Part shown: piece after piece, positions 19,314 to 26,873 of the stretch
Numbering within the stretch: the stretch's first letter is position 1
Layout: the number at the start of each line of letters is the position of its first letter
Virus record (IMG/VR): IMGVR_UViG_3300005530_000053
Coordinates: 1-40,050 of that record
From: a virus
Length of the DNA stretch: 40,050 nt
Strand: one strand, 5' to 3'
The notes under the pieces: generated by a model
What the model saw: the letters and a program-made list of their open reading frames with translations, nothing else
What the model was told of the DNA's origin: nothing
Databases searched by the model: none
Translations under genes and position numbers: made by a program

Positions 19314-19967
19314 GTCAGAAAGCCAAAAGCCATACTAACTGCAATACTCATTTCAGGGGTAATCGCAGGACAGGCCCAGGCCCATTATACACCTAAGCAC
19401 TTTAAGAGCTATCAGGAGAAATATCAGGAGTTTGAATCTAGGAAAGATCATGCACTAGATGTTGAAAGGTTTTTCAAGAATCATCCTGAGTTAGCAAAAT
19501 CAAAAGCTGGTAGAATCGCAATTAGAGAACACTCCCAGCTATTTAAGTGGTCAGATAGAGTTCTAAGAAAAATGGATGATATCAAACTTATCCATTTGTG
19601 GTCGAATGAGCAATTAGCTGAAGAAGGAAAAAAGGCAATCGCCAACGGCGGCACGTACTCCGTAAGATATGGCGATTGCTCAGAAACAGTAAAAGTAATC
19701 GTAAAGGAATTACTGGAAAGAACTTTTGGCCCTCATGGTACTTACTATTGGGCATACGGTATCGTTAATCGAGAAAGTGGTTTTTGCCCTGGTGCTGTTA
19801 ATACCACTTACTCTGATCCAAATGAACAAGCACAATGTGTCGCACAAATGATTCCACGGTATCATACGTGGGTAGACTACAATAGATGCAAATCTGATCC
19901 AGCGTACTCAGTTCAAGTTTTTGCAGAACTGAGCAATTACGGAACAAGCACAGGTCCGTGGTCATAA
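19314..19967 (+). CDS. Secreted lytic transglycosylase-like protein with non-canonical GTC start
   Basis: From 19314 the frame reads (GTC)RKPKAILTAILISGVIAGQ-AQA, a signal peptide with an AQA cleavage site, then a charged helical stretch (about 24-120) and a lysozyme-like domain. NRESGFCPGAVN (Glu about 152) matches the catalytic ESGF-P-A pattern of SLT/actinobacterial transglycosylases, followed by AQMIPRYHTW and a final TGPWS. Four cysteines in the mature domain suggest disulfides. An in-frame TAG at 19302 and the absence of ATG/GTG/TTG before 19572 leave GTC, 5 bases after GGAGG, as the only start that keeps the signal. Likely cuts host peptidoglycan from outside. Confidence 0.7.
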   Translation, partial: VRKPKAILTAILISGVIAGQAQAHYTPKHFKSYQEKYQEFESRKDHALDVERFFKNHPELAKSKAGRIAIREHSQLFKWSDRVLRKMDDIKLIHLWSNEQLAEEGKKAIANGGTYSVRYGDCSETVKVIVKELLERTFGPHGTYYWAYGIVNRESGFCPGAVNTTYSDPNEQAQCVAQMIPRYHTWVDYNRCKSDPAYSVQVFAELSNYGTSTGPWS

Positions 19968-19968
19968 C

Positions 19969-20409
19969 ATGGAAGCATTGTTCAACCTAAATGATCTATG
20001 TCCCAATTGTGGGAAATTTGTAGATCACTTAGATGAACAAACAGGCTTTTGTGATAGTTGTGCTGGTGTGGGGTCTGTTAATACAAAGGACCCCACACCA
20101 ATCGATAAAGCAGAAAAGCTTGAATTGTGGCTGACACAGAATGCAGACACAATTGAATCTTTGATGCTAGCGGACAATGTTACCGCGAAGTTTGCTATCA
20201 GAGAAATCTTAAACAGTGAAAGACCGAAGTGTGCTACTTGTGGTACAGAAATGCCACATACCACAAATGGTCGTCACATCTTTTGCACAAAGAAACCAGA
20301 ATGCCGTCGGGCACGTAGGTACTATCGTTACTTAATCTACGAAAAGCATACAAGTAAAGAAGATGCTTTAAAGCTCACACTAGAACGGTACGTAACGGTT
20401 TCTCAATAA
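19969..20409 (+). CDS. Protein with two zinc ribbons, 146 residues
   Basis: CPNCGK (11-16) with CDSC (28-31), and CATCGTE (about 87-93) with C-K-PEC (about 106-113), mark two separate zinc ribbons joined by a helical linker. The C-terminus is basic and helical (RRARRYYRYLIYEKHTSKED). A nucleic-acid-binding role is plausible. The DNA between the ribbons contains an 11-bp perfect inverted repeat (20065-20075/20089-20099). Confidence 0.65.
   Translation: MEALFNLNDLCPNCGKFVDHLDEQTGFCDSCAGVGSVNTKDPTPIDKAEKLELWLTQNADTIESLMLADNVTAKFAIREILNSERPKCATCGTEMPHTTNGRHIFCTKKPECRRARRYYRYLIYEKHTSKEDALKLTLERYVTVSQ
20065..20099 (+). repeat. 11-bp perfect hairpin inside a coding region
   Basis: GGTGTGGGGTC and GACCCCACACC pair perfectly around a 13-base loop within the two-ribbon gene, between the two domains. 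No U-tract. It could pause ribosomes or RNA polymerase, or be an internal processing site. Confidence 0.5.
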
Positions 20410-20425
20410 CACTAGGAGCAGTTAA

Positions 20426-20644
20426 ATGGAATCGGACTTCTCATTAGAGGTCGGTTATTCTATTGCTACAGGAAAGACTTACGCACCGTTTGGTGAGATT
20501 CACAAAGCAGTAGAAGAACTACTCGGTCGTTCTGTTTGGACTCATGAATTTGTACAGAAGTCGCTTTGGGATCAAATTCGTTTACGCTTTGAAGAAAGAG
20601 CAACAGAAAAATACAACGAGTGGCAGAGGGAGAATTCCAATTAA
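20426..20644 (+). CDS. Hypothetical protein, 72 residues
   Basis: CTAGGAGCAGTTAA precedes the ATG. The product starts MESDFSLEVGYSIATGKTYA and includes AVEELLGRSVWTHEF; this TG...THEF layout recalls small phage DUF7736-type proteins, which I could not verify. The C-terminus is a charged helix. It lies just before the helicase gene. Confidence 0.6.
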   Translation: MESDFSLEVGYSIATGKTYAPFGEIHKAVEELLGRSVWTHEFVQKSLWDQIRLRFEERATEKYNEWQRENSN

Positions 20645-20652
20645 GGAATGAA

Positions 20653-22284
20653 ATGACTGAATTGCTAACACCCTCATATTGGCAGCTTGAAGATAGGGCT
20701 GAATACAGTCATCTTGACAATGCTGCTGATTGGTCACAAATGGGATGTTTTAAGACTTCTTCCTTTTTGTGGCGCATGGAAGAAAAACTCAAAGGATTGG
20801 AAAATCCTCGAGTTCTAGTTATCACAACTGCATCAGGTAAGGGTGCGTACTTTAGAGACATTCCAAAGACAATTGGATCAGAGTGGCAAATCATCAATTA
20901 CAAGGCTGATGGTTTCTATCTAATTCTCAATGGAATGCAAATCAAGATTGGTAAGGCTAAGGGTCTTGCTCCAACAATTGATTTTCCTCATGTTGTTGTG
21001 ACGCACTACCCATTGTTTTCTCGCAGTAATATCAATAAGTTCGATGAGTGTAAAGAGTGTGATGGACGCGGTTTATCAGAAGATTTCCTTATGCCATGTT
21101 TTGTGTGTGATGGAGAAGGAAAGATTCCAAAGAAGCCCTCTATCGCAGATTCTCTACTTGAACGAGAATGGGATTTGGTGGCACTTGATGAAGGCCACAG
21201 AATTAAGAATCCAGATGCGAAATGGACTGTTAACATCAAGAAGCTAAAGACTCGTTACAAGTATATCATGACAGGTTCAGGATTCGTAAATCGTCCTGAT
21301 GAATTTTGGTCATTGCTCAACTTCCTCGAACCAGATGAATTTACGGATCACTGGAAATTCCGTGCTGAGTTTTGTGAGGAAGATGCGTGGAACGGTTATC
21401 GTACAATCACTGGACTTAAGCGAAATAAGATTCCTGAGTTCAGAGAGCTTAGAAAGCGATTCGGTCCACGACGCACTAAGCTCGAAGTATTCCCTGATCT
21501 TACGGAGCCAATCTTTGAGGATATCTACGTTGAGCTAAACAAAGTTCAGCGCAGTATGTACGATCAGATTAAATATGAACTAAGACTATTGGATCAAAAA
21601 GGTGAACCATTGCACTCACCTAATGTTCTCTCGCAGTTGCAGAGATTGCGTCAGATTTGCGTTGGTACACCAGATGTAATTAGTGACGAGTGGAGTGAAA
21701 AGGAAGAAAGACGTGTAATCAAGATTCGCCTGATTGATCCTTCCGCTAAGCTTGATGCATTGATGGAAATCATTGATGGTCTACAGTGGGACGATGAAGA
21801 TAAACAGCAAATTGTTGTTTTCTCTAACTTCAATGATCCACTTGATTTGCTGCAAGCACGACTAGATAACGTAGGAATCAAATGGATGCGTCTCCGCGTA
21901 AATGACAACGATTCGCAAAGATATCTAAAGTGGGGAGTTGAATTCCCTAAGAAGAACCATCAGGTATTTCTCAGTACAATCAAGCTTGGTGGGGAATCAA
22001 TCGACTTGACTTCTGCAAGTTATGTTGCATTGCTTGATCTTGATTGGGCGCCAATGAATAATGAACAGGCAATTGCAAGAGTATGGCGTCCTGGCTTTGA
22101 TGTATCAAAAGGCGCACCTATTGTTTTGCGCTTCTTTGCAGAAGATACAGTCGATCAGAGAATGCTTGATACGAATGAAGAAAAGCTAGACTGGTTCAAT
22201 GCAATCTTCGGAGATAAAGATCCAATCGAACTAGAGGACAAAGAGAACTGGAACGAAGCCTCTCATTGGAGCAAGATGCTATGA
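20653..22284 (+). CDS. SNF2-type DEAD-like helicase with inserted DnaJ-type zinc motif, 543 residues
   Basis: ATG 20653 is chosen over an upstream codon inside the previous gene because TTAAGGAATGAA lies before it. Motif I is MGCFKTS (30-36), where GLGKT is usual; motif II is LDEGH (178-182), motif III MTGSGFVN (206-213), and the C-terminal lobe ends with NEQAIARVWRPGF, the arginine-finger motif VI. Between them, CKECDGRG (133-140) and CFVCDGEG (149-156) are two DnaJ-like CxxCxGxG units. Such phage enzymes remodel branched DNA or displace proteins during replication or recombination. The altered Walker A may reduce ATP use. Confidence 0.85.
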   Translation: MTELLTPSYWQLEDRAEYSHLDNAADWSQMGCFKTSSFLWRMEEKLKGLENPRVLVITTASGKGAYFRDIPKTIGSEWQIINYKADGFYLILNGMQIKIGKAKGLAPTIDFPHVVVTHYPLFSRSNINKFDECKECDGRGLSEDFLMPCFVCDGEGKIPKKPSIADSLLEREWDLVALDEGHRIKNPDAKWTVNIKKLKTRYKYIMTGSGFVNRPDEFWSLLNFLEPDEFTDHWKFRAEFCEEDAWNGYRTITGLKRNKIPEFRELRKRFGPRRTKLEVFPDLTEPIFEDIYVELNKVQRSMYDQIKYELRLLDQKGEPLHSPNVLSQLQRLRQICVGTPDVISDEWSEKEERRVIKIRLIDPSAKLDALMEIIDGLQWDDEDKQQIVVFSNFNDPLDLLQARLDNVGIKWMRLRVNDNDSQRYLKWGVEFPKKNHQVFLSTIKLGGESIDLTSASYVALLDLDWAPMNNEQAIARVWRPGFDVSKGAPIVLRFFAEDTVDQRMLDTNEEKLDWFNAIFGDKDPIELEDKENWNEASHWSKML

Positions 22285-22484
22285 AGCTCAGTGAACTGAA
22301 GATTATTATTGCTACGTTTGAAATGGAAGAAGTACCGATTCTTGGTAAGAGATACATTGCTCAGTCTTGTGACTATCCCGTGAGGAATGGTTCCGGTAAT
22401 TCAGTTGATGAAGCAGTAGAAGATTTGTGTTTGCAAATTATTCAACATCTACACAATCAGAGAACAGGCAGAACACATGGCTAG
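22281..22484 (+). CDS. Hypothetical protein, 67 residues
   Basis: ATG 22281 overlaps the helicase stop. The product (MKLSELKIIIATFEMEEVPI and on) has a small alpha/beta layout with a C-terminal helix (VDEAVEDLCLQIIQHLHNQ), reminiscent of HicB-like antitoxin folds, but the similarity is slight. Family unknown. Confidence 0.55.
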   Translation: MKLSELKIIIATFEMEEVPILGKRYIAQSCDYPVRNGSGNSVDEAVEDLCLQIIQHLHNQRTGRTHG

Positions 22485-22647
22485 AAAATACGAAACTAAG
22501 CCGGATGAGAACACTCACCGCTTTATGGACAGAAACAAACCGAAGGGTTTGCGTCAGAATTCCACAAGAGACAAACGAGAGCGTTATCTAAATAAGCACA
22601 AGAGCACAGTCAATCGAAAGCGCAGAAAGCATGGTCGTTCGGTATGA
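22477..22647 (+). CDS. Small highly basic protein, 56 residues
   Basis: ATG 22477 lies in the end of the previous gene. About half of the residues are Lys, Arg, Asn or His (for instance NRKRRKHGRSV at the C-terminus). It is probably disordered and could bind nucleic acid. It ends on ATGA, coupling it to the next gene. Confidence 0.5.
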   Translation: MARKYETKPDENTHRFMDRNKPKGLRQNSTRDKRERYLNKHKSTVNRKRRKHGRSV

Positions 22648-22856
22648 AAAGAGATTTCGATCCTCAGAGTCCATTTCTAGTAGCAAACGAAGCAGGTTTT
22701 ATTGTAGGAAGCGCGACTAAGTGGAATTCAGCAGGACTCGGAGAAGTGATTGTTCAGTATTTCGACGGTTCTGCAAGTTCTGAAATGGCGTCAGAATTAA
22801 GATTTCCAAACGGTCGTAAAAAGGCTTATGAAGCATTAACAGCGAGAGAACCATGA
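22644..22856 (+). CDS. Hypothetical protein, 70 residues
   Basis: ATG overlaps the previous stop. The product starts MKRDFDPQSPFLVANEAGFI and contains VIVQYFDGSASSEMASELRF, a beta-rich core followed by a short helix. Family unknown. Its end overlaps the deaminase gene. Confidence 0.55.
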   Translation: MKRDFDPQSPFLVANEAGFIVGSATKWNSAGLGEVIVQYFDGSASSEMASELRFPNGRKKAYEALTAREP

Positions 22857-23272
22857 GTGAGTTCATGACAGAAGCGATTAAGGTTGCAGAGCGTTCAACG
22901 CATAAGCGTTATATGATGGGTTGTGTAGTAGTACAGAATGGTGAAATTATTGCTAAAGGTTTTCAGCATTCTGGAACGTGGAGGATGCGTCAGTTGTATT
23001 CTATGCACGCAGAGCTTCATGCACTTTTCAACTTACGACATAAGCGTGGTAAGTTAGATGGAGCTTGCGTTTATATTGCTGGCATCGCTCGTAAGTCTGG
23101 AAATTTTGTTGCTGCTGTTCCTTGTGCTTGTTGTGCTACTGCATTGATTCATGCGAGTATCAATAATGTGTTTTATACCGATCCTAGAACTACTCTTGCT
23201 AGAGGATTCGTTTCACAAATGATGTATCTCCCTGAGGCACTCGATCAGCTTAAGACTTATCCTGCTCCATGA
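22853..23272 (+). CDS. Cytidine/deoxycytidylate deaminase-like protein, 139 residues
   Basis: The zinc site is intact: HAE at 52-54 (His52, catalytic Glu54) and PCACC at 90-94 (Cys91, Cys94). VVVQNGEIIAKGF and the helix around the PCxxC fit the CDA/dCMP deaminase fold. It probably converts dCMP or a (deoxy)cytidine species to the uracil form, feeding dTTP synthesis. An RNA or DNA substrate cannot be excluded. It stands among coupled early genes near the nucleotide-pool genes. Confidence 0.8.
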   Translation: MSEFMTEAIKVAERSTHKRYMMGCVVVQNGEIIAKGFQHSGTWRMRQLYSMHAELHALFNLRHKRGKLDGACVYIAGIARKSGNFVAAVPCACCATALIHASINNVFYTDPRTTLARGFVSQMMYLPEALDQLKTYPAP

Positions 23273-23679
23273 CAGACGACGAACGTTTAGCTCAGTTAGA
23301 GAATATGCGAGTTTTTATCAATCAAGAAATTCGCAATCTCAAAACTAAGATTAAGAATGCTGAACGTCCTAAAGGTAATCATCATCGTTTAACATATAGC
23401 GGTCTATTTGTTCAGACAAATTGTTTGGTTCCTTTCATTCAAACATACAAGGATAACAATGGCTCAATTTATGCCCTTGCCGATCATGCGAATGTCTCTT
23501 ATCATACAATCGCTAATATTCTCAAAGGGAAACATAGATGGACAAGGGAAGAAGTAGCTGAATCAATTATGTTGGCTTTAGGGCTTCCACATGAATTCAA
23601 TAATTTTGCTCTAGTGAAGATTAGCCGCAAATACCGAGTTGTGGACGAACCACCATTTAGTCATTTTGAGGAAGAATGA
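23269..23679 (+). CDS. Helix-turn-helix regulator-like protein, 136 residues
   Basis: An N-terminal coiled coil (ERLAQLENMRVFINQEIRNL) precedes a Cro/XRE-type domain at about 70-110: SIYALADHANVSYHTIANIL is a helix-turn-helix with VSYHTIANI as recognition helix, then KGKHRWTREE and a further helix. The C-terminus is Pro/Glu rich. It may bind DNA as a dimer and act on one of the nearby promoters. Overlaps the deaminase gene by four bases. Confidence 0.7.
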   Translation: MTDDERLAQLENMRVFINQEIRNLKTKIKNAERPKGNHHRLTYSGLFVQTNCLVPFIQTYKDNNGSIYALADHANVSYHTIANILKGKHRWTREEVAESIMLALGLPHEFNNFALVKISRKYRVVDEPPFSHFEEE

Positions 23680-23705
23680 CTTGCGTGCTTTCCAACATTT
23701 TGCTC

Positions 23706-23734
23706 TTGACAAACCTCAATGTATGTGCTAGGCT
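23706..23734 (+). promoter_or_regulatory. Promoter TTGACA-17-TAGGCT
   Basis: TTGACA 23706-23711 and TAGGCT 23729-23734, 17-base spacer, GTGC before the -10. A short leader follows, with CAACCGCAA (23746-23754) and AAAAGG before the GTG start at 23765. Confidence 0.8.
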
Positions 23735-23764
23735 ATCGCCTCCTGCAACCGCAAAAGGTATAGT

Positions 23765-25075
23765 GTGTCTACAGCGACGTTAGACAAAATTGAAGTACCC
23801 GATAAATACGATATTATTCCGATTCATACTTCGGATCGCGCGACATTTAAACAGTGTCGTAGACGATGGGTTTGGTCTAGTCCAGCTCATCAAAATCTGA
23901 TTCCGAAAGTAACAATTTATGGTATCTATTTCCCGTTCTGGTTTGGAACGGGAATTCACCATGCTCTACAACATTATTATAATCCTGTTTTGAAACAAGA
24001 CCCAGAAGTAACTTTTGATGCTTGGTTTAACCTCCAGTGGAATGGTGGTGAAATCAAGGAAAGTGAAGTAGATGAATTCGCTGATAGATTCCCTCATGAA
24101 CAAAACGGTAAATGGACAATTGAGGGATTGAAAGATGTTCTACCCGATCCTGACTATGAAGCGTTTGAACTGCATCATACAATTGGACTCGGTATGATGA
24201 AGTTCTACAAAGAGTATGCAGAACGCAATGACGACTTCGAGGTAATTGCGTCAGAACATCTTTTCAGTGTTCCCATTCTTGATCCCACAACAGGCAAGCC
24301 TCTGTATATGTATGATGCACGGCAAATGCCAGAAGATTGGGAACCGAAAGAAGCAGAAAATGCTTTTGGTCCACTGATGATTCCTTCACCAAAAGATGGT
24401 GCAGAAGATTATCCGTATACAGGTGTAATGAAGCAAGTTCATGCACGCGGTCGAATGGACTTAATCGTTCACGGTAACTCGACAGGTAATTACGCAATTA
24501 TCGACCACAAAACTGCTGATACGATTAAAGACGACTACTTCGATCATACAGATTTAGACGAACAGTGCACAACATACATTTGGGCCGCCGAAGTGGAAGC
24601 ACAAATGTATGACTTGCCATATAAAAATATAGCTGGCATTGTGTATCAAGCTTTGAGAAAAGCATACCCACGTCCACCTAGTATTACAACTAGAGGATTG
24701 CCTTCACTCAACAAGGCGACGGAAAGTACCACACCTTATCTTTTTGCTGAAACAATCAAAGAACTCGGACTGACAAGTTACTTCCAGTCCGACGAAAAGA
24801 TGCAAGCATACTACACGTATCTTGTTGAGCAAGGCGAAAAGCAATTTATTCAGCGGCATCCTGTAACTCGCAATGCACATCAAAAAGCGAATGCAGGTTT
24901 GCGCTTGTATATGGAAGCAATGGATATGCTCGATAATCCTCGTATCTATCCCAATCCTACTAAAGACTATTCATGTCTTAAATGCCGATTCCGTGGGCCT
25001 TGTCTCGCAGTTGAATCAGGTTGGGATTGGGAAGATATGATTAAAGACGGATACGAGAAGAACTTTGATAGATAA
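23765..25075 (+). CDS. Cas4/RecB-like PD-(D/E)XK nuclease with Fe-S cysteines, 436 residues, GTG start
   Basis: TSDRATFKQCRRRWVW near 22-37 is the N-terminal motif with the first cysteine (Cys31). ARGRMDLI (Asp about 232) and AIIDHKTA (Asp about 246, Lys about 248) are the catalytic motifs. CLKCRFRGPC near the C-terminus completes a four-cysteine iron-sulphur site, as in Cas4 and AddB nucleases. It lies under its own promoter and upstream of the RecA-like ATPase and ssDNA-binding genes, so a role in end resection or recombination-dependent replication is likely. No CRISPR locus is present. Confidence 0.85.
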   Translation: MSTATLDKIEVPDKYDIIPIHTSDRATFKQCRRRWVWSSPAHQNLIPKVTIYGIYFPFWFGTGIHHALQHYYNPVLKQDPEVTFDAWFNLQWNGGEIKESEVDEFADRFPHEQNGKWTIEGLKDVLPDPDYEAFELHHTIGLGMMKFYKEYAERNDDFEVIASEHLFSVPILDPTTGKPLYMYDARQMPEDWEPKEAENAFGPLMIPSPKDGAEDYPYTGVMKQVHARGRMDLIVHGNSTGNYAIIDHKTADTIKDDYFDHTDLDEQCTTYIWAAEVEAQMYDLPYKNIAGIVYQALRKAYPRPPSITTRGLPSLNKATESTTPYLFAETIKELGLTSYFQSDEKMQAYYTYLVEQGEKQFIQRHPVTRNAHQKANAGLRLYMEAMDMLDNPRIYPNPTKDYSCLKCRFRGPCLAVESGWDWEDMIKDGYEKNFDR

Positions 25076-25428
25076 TGGGCACAGTTATCGTAACAAATAA
25101 TCCAGCTCTAATCGAAGCATTAGATCAACTCGTTGATCCAATGCTAAATTATACAGATGCAGGTTATGATGATTTTTGGTGTGTAGCAATTAATCCATAT
25201 ACATGCGCTGGATGCAATCAACTCATTTCACACGCTCAGGTAGGCGATCATTTTATTGTGATTTGGGAAGAGAAGGATGATGACACAATTCTTGAAGTTG
25301 CATCTGGTCTAAAAAGAGCCGAAATGAATCCGCGCATTGTTAACTACAATCGCAATGACGGACCTTGTGTGGAATTCTACGAGGCTATACGACGAGGATG
25401 GGTAGATGAATTCCCTCACGGATATTGA
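25075..25428 (+). CDS. Hypothetical protein with CxxC, 117 residues
   Basis: ATG overlaps the nuclease stop (TAATGGG). Contains VAINPYTCAGCNQLISHAQV, a likely zinc knuckle, then a strand-rich region (GDHFIVIWEEKDDD). The C-terminus holds GPCVEFYEAIRRGW. No family recognised. Overlaps the next gene by 23 bases. Confidence 0.6.
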   Translation: MGTVIVTNNPALIEALDQLVDPMLNYTDAGYDDFWCVAINPYTCAGCNQLISHAQVGDHFIVIWEEKDDDTILEVASGLKRAEMNPRIVNYNRNDGPCVEFYEAIRRGWVDEFPHGY

Positions 25429-25651
25429 TTTCTTACAAGAGCTTCTTGTTGAAGAACCAGATCAAGTAGAAAGTCGTTATCCTAGACCAACGCAAAACGG
25501 ACCATTTCGTTTCTTTGATTCAGAAATGCGGTGTGCAAGTAGAGGTTGTGGATCACCAACACGTTATAAGCTACAAGGCATTCCATACTGCTCAGTTCAT
25601 TGCTTGAATAGAATGAATGACATGCTGATCGCAATGGGAGTAGAGAAATGA
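25406..25651 (+). CDS. Small zinc-binding protein, 81 residues
   Basis: The start lies within the end of the previous gene, with GAGGATGGGTAG upstream. MRCASRGCGSPTRYKLQGIP followed by YCSVHCLNRM gives a C-C/C-H-C zinc site typical of short ribbons in phage proteins. The N-terminus is acidic and helical. Function unknown. Confidence 0.6.
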   Translation: MNSLTDIDFLQELLVEEPDQVESRYPRPTQNGPFRFFDSEMRCASRGCGSPTRYKLQGIPYCSVHCLNRMNDMLIAMGVEK

Positions 25652-25821
25652 TTTTTGAAGTATTCCATAGCGTTACAAATAATCTATGGTATTTCCATTT
25701 AAAGAGCAAAGGCAATAACGAAATCATCGCTGCTAGTGAAGGATATCATAATAAGTCAGATATTGAAACACTCCATCAAAAGTATTTCCCAATGTGGACT
25801 TGGACAGAACGAGGATATTAA
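25648..25821 (+). CDS. YegP/DUF1508-like protein, 57 residues
   Basis: ATG overlaps the previous stop (ATGA). LWYFHLKSKGNNEIIAASEG followed by YHNKSDIETLHQKYF matches the single-repeat pattern of DUF1508 (FxxYxxGxWRWRL...N...IA.S.GY..K). The function of this family is unsettled. The end overlaps the next start. Confidence 0.6.
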   Translation: MIFEVFHSVTNNLWYFHLKSKGNNEIIAASEGYHNKSDIETLHQKYFPMWTWTERGY

Positions 25822-26045
25822 TGGAAAGCAAGTCAGATAAACGACACAGAGAACTTCTTGCTAGACAGACACAAAGAAGAAGAAATATTGAAGCGCGTGA
25901 AGCAACTAAAGCTGATAGAGATAGAAAGATCAAAGCTGTAAACGATAAATATCTACCTCAGATTCAGAAGCTACGCGAAGAACATCGTACAGAATTAAAG
26001 AAGATTTGGGACGATTGGAAAAACGTTGGCAACGACGACAGTTGA
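25821..26045 (+). CDS. Highly charged coiled-coil protein, 74 residues
   Basis: ATG 25821 shares a base with the previous stop. Nearly the whole chain (ESKSDKRHRELLARQTQRRR and on through LPQIQKLREEHRTELKKIWD) is a charged helix, probably a coiled coil. It could bind nucleic acid or a replication protein. It overlaps the start of the RecA-like gene by 20 bases. Confidence 0.55.
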   Translation: MESKSDKRHRELLARQTQRRRNIEAREATKADRDRKIKAVNDKYLPQIQKLREEHRTELKKIWDDWKNVGNDDS

Positions 26046-26826
26046 TATTAGGCAACAACTTGGCTTGCAGGACTTTCATGAATTAACGAAACATCTAAAT
26101 GTCCTTGCATACGGTGAACCGGATTCAGGCAAGACATATCTTGCCGGTACAATGCAAGATCACAAAGATTTGAGTCCTGTTCTCCATCTAGGATTTGAAC
26201 AAGGGCTTCTAACAGTAGCATATCGTAAGAACTACGAAGCTAAAGAAATTCGTAGTATTGATGAACTAGAAAAAACAGTTAAGCTTTTGCAGGATGATTG
26301 CTACTCCGACAAACCGTACTATAAAGGTTTAATTATTGACAATGCAACGGAGCTACAAAGCCTCGATATTGATACAGTAATGCAAGAGGCTAAGAAACTT
26401 GCGATTGCAAAGTCTCGTGGGGATACAGTAGATATTGATGTGCCGTCTCCACGTGAATGGGGCAAGATCGGAAAGAGACTACGACGTTGTGTAATCTCGC
26501 TCAGAGATTTACCACTTCACACAGTTTGGACAGCATGGAGAGGAGAATATACAGACGAAACTACAGACATAACACGGTACTTTCCTAAACTCTCAGGCTT
26601 TATGAAGTCAGAGTTTAGTGGTTACTTCGATATCGTTGGTTACATGCAGAAGGAGAATAAGAAGGTAGAAGGGAAAGACACTCCTTATGTAACGATGCAG
26701 ATTTCGGGAACTAAGCGAGTTAAAGCTAAATGGCGCAATAAGCCAGATGATGTGCCCGGAATTCTGGAAATGCCAACAATGCCAATGATATGGGAGTTCG
26801 TTCAACAGTCTAAAATTGCTGCTTGA
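26026..26826 (+). CDS. RecA-like AAA ATPase (Sak4-type), 266 residues, TTG start
   Basis: Walker A GEPDSGKT at 30-37 and Walker B GLIIDNATE at 101-109 (Asp105) in a RecA-fold core. The overall length and the PTMPMIWEFVQQ end match phage Sak4-type ATPases, which act with a ssDNA-binding protein in recombination or annealing. The immediate partner is the DUF669 gene at 26874. A TTG at 26026 is the first in-frame start; the ribosome site (GGAAAAACG) is weak and the gene may rely on coupling to its predecessor. Confidence 0.8.
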   Translation: MATTTVDIRQQLGLQDFHELTKHLNVLAYGEPDSGKTYLAGTMQDHKDLSPVLHLGFEQGLLTVAYRKNYEAKEIRSIDELEKTVKLLQDDCYSDKPYYKGLIIDNATELQSLDIDTVMQEAKKLAIAKSRGDTVDIDVPSPREWGKIGKRLRRCVISLRDLPLHTVWTAWRGEYTDETTDITRYFPKLSGFMKSEFSGYFDIVGYMQKENKKVEGKDTPYVTMQISGTKRVKAKWRNKPDDVPGILEMPTMPMIWEFVQQSKIAA

Positions 26827-26844
26827 ACGCTATCCGGCTATACA
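26816..26844 (+). promoter_or_regulatory. Probable promoter TTGCTG-17-TATACA with tandem 9-mers
   Basis: TTGCTG 26816-26821 and TATACA 26839-26844, 17-base spacer and GGC before the -10. The region is a tandem array GCTATCCG/GCTATACAC/GCTATATAC/GCTAAGGAG (26829-26863), so the -10 sits in a 9-base repeat. It would drive the ssDNA-binding gene, which has its own terminator. Confidence 0.55.
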
Positions 26845-26873
26845 CGCTATATACGCTAAGGAGTAATAAACTG

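Noticed and set aside
23765-25075. Cas4-like nuclease as part of a CRISPR system
   Set aside because: No repeats or other cas genes are present; such nucleases are common in phage recombination modules.
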